Assembly (NCBI RefSeq): GCF_918698095.1
Contig: NZ_CAKKLY010000009.1
Coordinates: forward strand, 1-64,000
Length of the DNA: 64,000 bases
Origin: Arthrobacter sp. Bi83
Lineage (GTDB): Bacteria > Actinomycetota > Actinomycetes > Actinomycetales > Micrococcaceae
Direction: 5' to 3'
Below, in pieces: positions 59,373-64,000 of this stretch. A program made the position numbers and the translations under genes. How positions within the stretch are numbered: the first letter of the stretch is position 1; every line of letters begins with the position of its first letter. Below the pieces are notes generated by a model, which saw only the letters and a program-made list of their open reading frames with translations, was not told the DNA's origin and did no database searches.

Positions 59373-60467
59373 ATGGTTGACCCGTATTCCATCGTGGCCC
59401 TGTCCAACGTCGTCCACACGATCAAGAAGCGCGAAGACGCGATCGAAAACACGAAGCGCATCTGCGATTTCATGGACCCGGCCGTCATGGTCGCCGCCAC
59501 CGACGGCGCACCCGTAAAGCTGGTAGTCCTGCCCGAGATGGCGATCCAGGGCATGTTGCCGGACTTCAAAGCCGGCAACAAGGAAGCCCACGAAGCATTC
59601 GCCATGACGATCCCCGGACCCGAAACTGACATCCTGGGCCAGAAAGCCCGCCAGCTGAACACCTACATCGCCGGTGAGCTGTACTTGGTCAAGGACGAGG
59701 ACTTCCCGGGCCACCTGTTCAACGTGGCGTTCATCATCGATCCCAACGGTGAAGTCATTTACAAGCGCTACAAGTCCACATCCGACGCCTACGAAGGGGG
59801 CGCGCTGGGCACCACCAACCCGCACGACATCTGGGACGAGTTCGTCGAAAAGCGCGGCAACGGCAGCGTGCTGGACGCGTTCTTCCCGGTGGCCAGGACC
59901 GAGATCGGCAATATCGGCTACATCATCTGCCACGAAGGCGCCTACCCCGAGACCTCTCGTGGCCTGGCCATGAACGGTGCCGAGATCATCATTCGGGGCA
60001 CGCTGATCGAACCGCAGGTGGGCGCCGGCATGTGGGACCTGCAGAACCGCGCGCACGCCATGTTCAACCAGGTCGTCGTCGTCGCTCCGAACCTCGGCCC
60101 GCAGCGCAACGACGACGGCAGCCTGTTCGACCTGTTCGGCGGCCAGTCAATGATCGTGGACCACAAGGGCAACGTGCTGGTAAAGCAGGCTGGCGTCAGC
60201 GGCGGCGACTCGTTCGTGAGCTCTGTCATCGACCTCGAGGCCCTGCGCCGCTCACGCAGCGCCAACGGCGTCACCAACTGGTTCAAGGACCTGCGCACCG
60301 AAATGTACGCCGGCATCTACGAGCAGCCGATCTACGAAAAAAACCAGTACCTGACGTCACCACCCACTGAAGGCTGGCTGGCCCGCGAGGAGAAGCGCCG
60401 CGCAGGCAACATCGACAAGCTCATCGAACGCGGCCTGCTGGTTCCGCCGTCGGGCACCTCCCGCTAA
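59373..60467 (+). CDS. Nitrilase-superfamily amidase
   Basis: A 364-residue carbon-nitrogen hydrolase with the Glu-Lys-Cys triad: Glu55 (VVLPEMAIQG), Lys134 (KRYKST) and Cys186 (YIICHEGAYPE). It partly resembles aliphatic amidases of the AmiE group (LPE..IQG, IICxxGxYPE, AMxGAEIIIRG). Start at 59373 because the longer frame opens with a poly-Lys stretch (VVKKKKEKK) that is really the purine-rich ribosome-binding area. An amidase among sugar oxidoreductases is unexpected; it could release ammonia from an amide of a sugar acid. Followed by a strong terminator. Confidence 0.85.
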   Translation: MVDPYSIVALSNVVHTIKKREDAIENTKRICDFMDPAVMVAATDGAPVKLVVLPEMAIQGMLPDFKAGNKEAHEAFAMTIPGPETDILGQKARQLNTYIAGELYLVKDEDFPGHLFNVAFIIDPNGEVIYKRYKSTSDAYEGGALGTTNPHDIWDEFVEKRGNGSVLDAFFPVARTEIGNIGYIICHEGAYPETSRGLAMNGAEIIIRGTLIEPQVGAGMWDLQNRAHAMFNQVVVVAPNLGPQRNDDGSLFDLFGGQSMIVDHKGNVLVKQAGVSGGDSFVSSVIDLEALRRSRSANGVTNWFKDLRTEMYAGIYEQPIYEKNQYLTSPPTEGWLAREEKRRAGNIDKLIERGLLVPPSGTSR

Positions 60468-60499
60468 GAGAGCATCCACCTGATCGAGTGACCAGGTAA

Positions 60500-60535
60500 T
60501 GCGGGCGCCCGGGCCGCCGGGCCCGGGCGCCCGCA
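60500..60535. terminator. Terminator after the nitrilase gene
   Basis: A 16-pair, almost all-GC stem (60500-60515 with 60520-60535) and GCCG loop, followed by CACCCTTTAA. Separates the transporter/GMC operon from the ADH genes, though read-through is possible. Confidence 0.75.
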
Positions 60536-60591
60536 CACCCTTTAACCATCGTCGTCCTCCGAATTATCCGGAGCACCTGAAAGCGAGCCGC

Positions 60592-61605
60592 ATGTACGCC
60601 GCCATCCTCCGCACCCCCGGTCCCATCGAAAGCAACCCGCTGGACTACGTCGAAGTCCCCGAACCGACACCTGGCCCCGGCGAAGTATCGATCGACATAC
60701 TGGCTTGCGGGGTATGCCGTTCCAATCTCCATATGATCGAAGGTGACTGGCTGCCGGGCACGCCCGCCAGCGTGCCCGTCATCCCGGGTCATGAGGTGGT
60801 GGGCAGGGTCAAGGAGCTCGGCCCCGGCGTCACCAACCTGGCCGTGGGCGACCGGATCGGCGTGCAGCCCATTTGGTCCACGTGCGGTCTGTGCATTCAT
60901 TGCCTGACAGGGAACGAGCAGCGCTGCCGTGCACGCCAGATCACCGGTGAAACGCGGGACGGCGGCTATGCCGAAGTCATGCTGGCGAACGCGGCCTACG
61001 CTTACAAGATCCCCGACGGGCTCTCCGACGCCGAAGCGGCCCCGTTGCTGTGCCCTGGCATAACCGCACACGGTTCAGTAAAAAAAGCGCAACTGTCCCC
61101 GGGCCAGAAAGTGGGCATCTTCGGCGTCGGCGGCGTCGGTCACATGGTCCTACAAATGGCGGCCCTCACCGGGGCCGACGTTTACGCCGTCTCCAGGAGC
61201 GCCGCACACCGTGGCCTGGCTGAAGAGCTGGGTGCGACAGTGTCGTATGTCCCGGCCGGGCATGAAGGCGGCCCGGTGCTGCCGGACGCCTCGCTGGACG
61301 CTGCCATTGTCTTCGCTCCATCGGATCATGCCGTTGCCGATGCCATCCGCGTGGTCAGGCCAGGCGGACGCGTGGTTCTCGGGGTGGCACAGTCGGTGGG
61401 GCCCCTGGACATTGGGGACGAAAAGACAGTGGTCGGCTCCGTCCTAGGCAGCCGCTGGGAGATGTCCGAGGTGCTGGGCCTGGCCTCCGACGGAAAACTA
61501 CGCTCCGTGCACGAGGACTTTCCTCTCAGTGAAGCCAACCTCGCGCTGTCGCGGTTGAAGTCCGGAGACCTTCTGGCGCGGGCCGTTCTGATTCCGGGCG
61601 CATGA
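60592..61605 (+). CDS. Zinc-dependent alcohol dehydrogenase (MDR family)
   Basis: A 337-residue medium-chain dehydrogenase. Catalytic zinc: Cys in ACGVCRSN and GHE; structural zinc: four Cys in [17 protein letters not shown]. Cofactor motif [13 protein letters not shown] near residue 178. The [18 protein letters not shown] start resembles AdhA/propanol-preferring and sugar-alcohol ADHs. Start at 60592 ([10 protein letters not shown]). It overlaps the Gfo/Idh gene as ATGA. Confidence 0.9.
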   Translation: MYAAILRTPGPIESNPLDYVEVPEPTPGPGEVSIDILACGVCRSNLHMIEGDWLPGTPASVPVIPGHEVVGRVKELGPGVTNLAVGDRIGVQPIWSTCGLCIHCLTGNEQRCRARQITGETRDGGYAEVMLANAAYAYKIPDGLSDAEAAPLLCPGITAHGSVKKAQLSPGQKVGIFGVGGVGHMVLQMAALTGADVYAVSRSAAHRGLAEELGATVSYVPAGHEGGPVLPDASLDAAIVFAPSDHAVADAIRVVRPGGRVVLGVAQSVGPLDIGDEKTVVGSVLGSRWEMSEVLGLASDGKLRSVHEDFPLSEANLALSRLKSGDLLARAVLIPGA

Positions 61606-62714
61606 ACACCGACGCCAAAGTGCAACCGCACCGGTTTCTCGTCGTCGGACGCGGCTGGCGCGCCGACTTCTACTTCCGCATCGCCCGGCAACTGCCGGAG
61701 CTGTTCACCTGCGTGGGCGCGGTCACGCGGACCGCCGAGGGCGGAGCGGAGATCGAGCTGCAGTGGCGGTTGCCGACTTTCCGCACCATCGATGAGGCTG
61801 TCGAGCTTTTGCGGCCGGACGTTGCAGTGACCTGTGTTCCGCGGGAAGCCAATCTGGACGTGCTGCGGACCCTGGTCGCGCTGGGCATCCCCGTCCTGAC
61901 CGAGACCCCGCCCGCGGTTGACGTTTTCTCGATGACTGAGTTGTGGAACGACGTCGGCCACACAGGACTCGTTCAGGTAGCTGAACAGCACCCGTACCTG
62001 CCTACATTTGCCGGTGTCCGATGCCTCATCGAAGACGGAGCCTTCGGCGAGGTTAGCTCCGCGTCCGTCTCCTGGACCCATGACTATCATGCCGTTGCCA
62101 TCCTCCGGGCACTCATGGACACGGGCAGCGATCCCGTACGTGTCCTTGCAACCGCCCAGGATGTTCCCATCATGGCCGGGCCGGACCGAACCGGATGGCC
62201 CGAAAACCAGAATCTTGGGACCGAACGCCAGACCCTCGCCATTCTCCGTTTCGGCAGCAAGACGGGCTTCTACGATTTCACCGATACACAGTGGTTCAAT
62301 CCACTGCGTAGGCGGCAGATCCAGGTTCGCGGCAGCCACGCCGAACTGGTGGGCGACCAGCTCACGTGGCTGGCGGACGACGGCGCACCTGTCAGCGCCC
62401 CGATCGTGCGCCGTCAACTCGGCATCGACGGCAACCTGGAAGGGGCCGAGCTGGACACCCTGAGCGTCGGAGGCCGGGTCATATACCGCAACCCGTTCCC
62501 GGGCGCGCGGCTCTCGGACGAAGAGATCGCCATTGCAGTTTGCCTGCTGAACACGCTTCCAGAAAATCGTTCCGAGGGATACTCCCTTGCTGACGGCTGC
62601 CAGGACCACTATCTCTCCCTTCTGATACATGAAGCTGCTGGATCCGAAGGGGGCACCAACTCCAGGCTTCAACCTTGGTCAAACGCCCAGCACTGCGCGC
62701 AGGCTCTGTCCTGA
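61602..62714 (+). CDS. Gfo/Idh/MocA-family oxidoreductase
   Basis: A 370-residue NAD(P)-dependent sugar oxidoreductase. N-terminal Rossmann part has [18 protein letters not shown] and [29 protein letters not shown], the latter a variant of the EKP motif (TETPP, lacking Lys). The C-terminal domain begins near residue 125. The loss of the catalytic Lys of EKP suggests altered chemistry or a different sugar position. Located between the ADH and the aldo/keto reductase genes. Confidence 0.85.
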   Translation: MNTDAKVQPHRFLVVGRGWRADFYFRIARQLPELFTCVGAVTRTAEGGAEIELQWRLPTFRTIDEAVELLRPDVAVTCVPREANLDVLRTLVALGIPVLTETPPAVDVFSMTELWNDVGHTGLVQVAEQHPYLPTFAGVRCLIEDGAFGEVSSASVSWTHDYHAVAILRALMDTGSDPVRVLATAQDVPIMAGPDRTGWPENQNLGTERQTLAILRFGSKTGFYDFTDTQWFNPLRRRQIQVRGSHAELVGDQLTWLADDGAPVSAPIVRRQLGIDGNLEGAELDTLSVGGRVIYRNPFPGARLSDEEIAIAVCLLNTLPENRSEGYSLADGCQDHYLSLLIHEAAGSEGGTNSRLQPWSNAQHCAQALS

Positions 62715-62778
62715 CCGTAAAACTACGACTCTTGATACAACCCATGGTCGTACACAACAGATAAGCAAAGGAAAAAGC

Positions 62779-63720
62779 ATGGAAAACCGAGCTCTTGGCC
62801 GTACCGGGCTGTCAGTCTCACCCGTTTGCGTGGGAACGAGCGCCCTGGGCAGCCATCCCACTCAGTACGGTTACGAAGTCAGCACTGACACCGCCGTTGC
62901 GACCATCCGCAAAGTCATGGAAGGTCCATTCAATTTCGTCGACACGTCCAACGAATACGGCCACGGGGGCGACAGCGAACGCCGGATCGGCCAGGCCCTC
63001 GCGGAAGCGGGCGGCGTGCCGGAGGGCTTCGTCGTGGCCACCAAGGTAGACCCGATCGTCGGGACCAGGGACTTCTCGGGAGACCGTGTCCGCCGGTCCG
63101 TGGAGGAAAGCCTTCAACGGCTCGGCCTGGACCGTCTTCAGCTCGTCTACTTCCACGATCCCGAAAAGATCACCTTCGAAGAAGGCACCGCGGCCGGCGG
63201 TCCCCTCGAGGCCCTCATTGAACTGAGAGACCAGGGCGTGATCGAACACCTCGGCGTCGCCGGCGGCCCCATCGACCTTGAGCTGAAGTATCTGGCAACA
63301 GACGCCTTCGACGTCGTCATCAGCCACAACAGATACACCCTTGTGGATCAAACAGCCGAACCGCTCATTCAGGACGCAGCCTCCCGGGGCGTGGCGTTCG
63401 TCAACGCCGCACCGTTTGGTGGCGGAATGCTCGTCAAAGGCCCCGACACCGTTCCCAACTACTGCTACGGACCGGCCAGCCAGGCCATCATCGAGCGCGT
63501 GCGAAAGATGCAGAAACTATGTGAGATGTACTCGGTGCCGCTGGCCGCCGCCGCCCTTCAGTTCTCCACCCGCGATCACCGCGTAGCATCCACCATCGTC
63601 GGCATGTCCGAACCCGGCCGCGTCGACCAAACAGCACGTCTGGCCGAATGGGACATTCCGGCTGAACTCTGGTCCCAGCTCCTTCCCCTGGCCGCTGCCG
63701 GTACGGGAGAACTGGGCTAG
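62779..63720 (+). CDS. Aldo/keto reductase (aldose 1-dehydrogenase-like)
   Basis: A 313-residue AKR. Catalytic Asp and Tyr in FNFVDTSNEYGHG, Lys in VVATKVDP, His in LVYFHDPE. It resembles the D-threo-aldose/L-fucose 1-dehydrogenase group that oxidises aldoses to lactones. AAAGGAAAA precedes the ATG at 62779; the 150-base longer frame is not AKR-like. Last intact gene of the sugar cluster. Confidence 0.9.
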   Translation: MENRALGRTGLSVSPVCVGTSALGSHPTQYGYEVSTDTAVATIRKVMEGPFNFVDTSNEYGHGGDSERRIGQALAEAGGVPEGFVVATKVDPIVGTRDFSGDRVRRSVEESLQRLGLDRLQLVYFHDPEKITFEEGTAAGGPLEALIELRDQGVIEHLGVAGGPIDLELKYLATDAFDVVISHNRYTLVDQTAEPLIQDAASRGVAFVNAAPFGGGMLVKGPDTVPNYCYGPASQAIIERVRKMQKLCEMYSVPLAAAALQFSTRDHRVASTIVGMSEPGRVDQTARLAEWDIPAELWSQLLPLAAAGTGELG

Positions 63721-63728
63721 CCACAGGT

Positions 63729-63998
63729 CGTGAGTTCGACGTTTCCGCCCACTTTGACCGGTTTCTTGCCGAAGCCATCGCTGCCGACCGGGAGGCAGGA
63801 CCAGGACTCGGGCCCGATGCACTGTACGGCCTGTACACCATCTGGTGCCTGATCACCCACTCCCCAAGGGCCCCTCCCTTGGTGGAATTTAAGGCGCTGA
63901 AGGACGTGCATGGCATCAGTCCCACGAGCAATGCCCTGGCCATGACCGGTCCTGCCGCGACCGATTACATCCTGGCCAGCGTGCCGAACGTCATCTGA
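63729..63998 (+). pseudogene. Coding-like frame without start codon
   Basis: Nine bases after the AKR stop a frame of 89 codons begins REFDVSAHFDRFLAEAIAAD, continues DALYGLYTIWCLITHSPRAP and ends ATDYILASVPNVI with TGA at 63996-63998. Composition and third-position GC are those of a real gene, but no ATG, GTG or TTG lies in frame before about residue 50 and none upstream until an in-frame stop. I do not recognise it. It may be a 5'-degenerate gene, one frameshifted near its start, or use an unusual start. Confidence 0.45.
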
Positions 63999-64000
63999 GT

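Noticed and set aside
58524..60056. Minus-strand 510-codon ORF opposite the GMC and nitrilase genes
   Set aside because: Very long but spans two well-defined plus-strand genes and the gap between them, with no family features; antisense artefact.

Overview
The window is high-GC DNA with a coding style (TTG and GTG starts, ATGA gene overlaps, one-gene regulators beside catabolic operons) and gene repertoire that fit a soil actinobacterium of the Micrococcaceae, such as Arthrobacter, Pseudarthrobacter or Paenarthrobacter. No rRNA, tRNA or CRISPR array was seen. Most of the window is accessory catabolic DNA: four substrate-utilisation islands, each with its own regulator and transporter, separated by patches of decayed genes.

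Region 1 (1-6.1 kb): the tail of an aldehyde dehydrogenase, a GH16 lipoprotein with a long structured leader, an ArsR/SRPBCC pair, a frameshifted PAP2 phosphatase and a small membrane protein. Region 2 (4.2-16.0 kb) is a homoprotocatechuate (4-hydroxyphenylacetate type) meta-cleavage pathway. It has a divergent FAD aromatic hydroxylase, a FAH-RraA fusion, a GntR regulator, HpaE, HpaD, HpaH and HpaI, a succinate semialdehyde dehydrogenase and an MHS-family transporter, ending in pyruvate and succinate. HpaB/HpaC and a stand-alone HpaF are absent.

Region 3 (16.1-21.6 kb) holds a FUSC-type membrane protein, a TetR regulator with a clear palindromic operator, several gene remnants and a pentapeptide-repeat protein. 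Region 4 (20.7-34.8 kb) is the most novel part: a RutA-like flavin-dependent ring-opening monooxygenase with an NCS1 permease, a cyclase-family hydrolase, a Dabb protein, a nitrilase, an FMN reductase, an FAH-family enzyme, a RutF/HpaC-type flavin reductase and LysR plus GntR regulators. It is interrupted by an IS256/IS1249-type insertion sequence (29454-30742) with perfect 24-bp ends and an 8-bp target duplication, and it carries a truncated inverted copy of the flavin reductase gene. A two-component system sits inside it.

Region 5 (35.5-45.2 kb): a serine recombinase, then a ROK-regulated FrcBCA-like sugar ABC operon that also encodes a phosphotriesterase homologue, a YhfX-like PLP racemase, a ROK kinase and a SIS-domain protein. 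The combination recalls the adjacent frl and yhf operons of E. coli and suggests use of an amino-acid/sugar conjugate. Region 6 (45.5-64 kb): two related DeoR regulators, an aldose-epimerase-like protein, an SDR, a class II aldolase, FGGY and PfkB kinases, a second RbsBAC-type ABC transporter, a GMC oxidoreductase with its small subunit, a nitrilase-family hydrolase and three further oxidoreductases. It is best read as catabolism of an unusual ketose, polyol or oxidised sugar. Enzyme families are assigned from motifs read in the sequence; substrates of regions 4 to 6 are inference.
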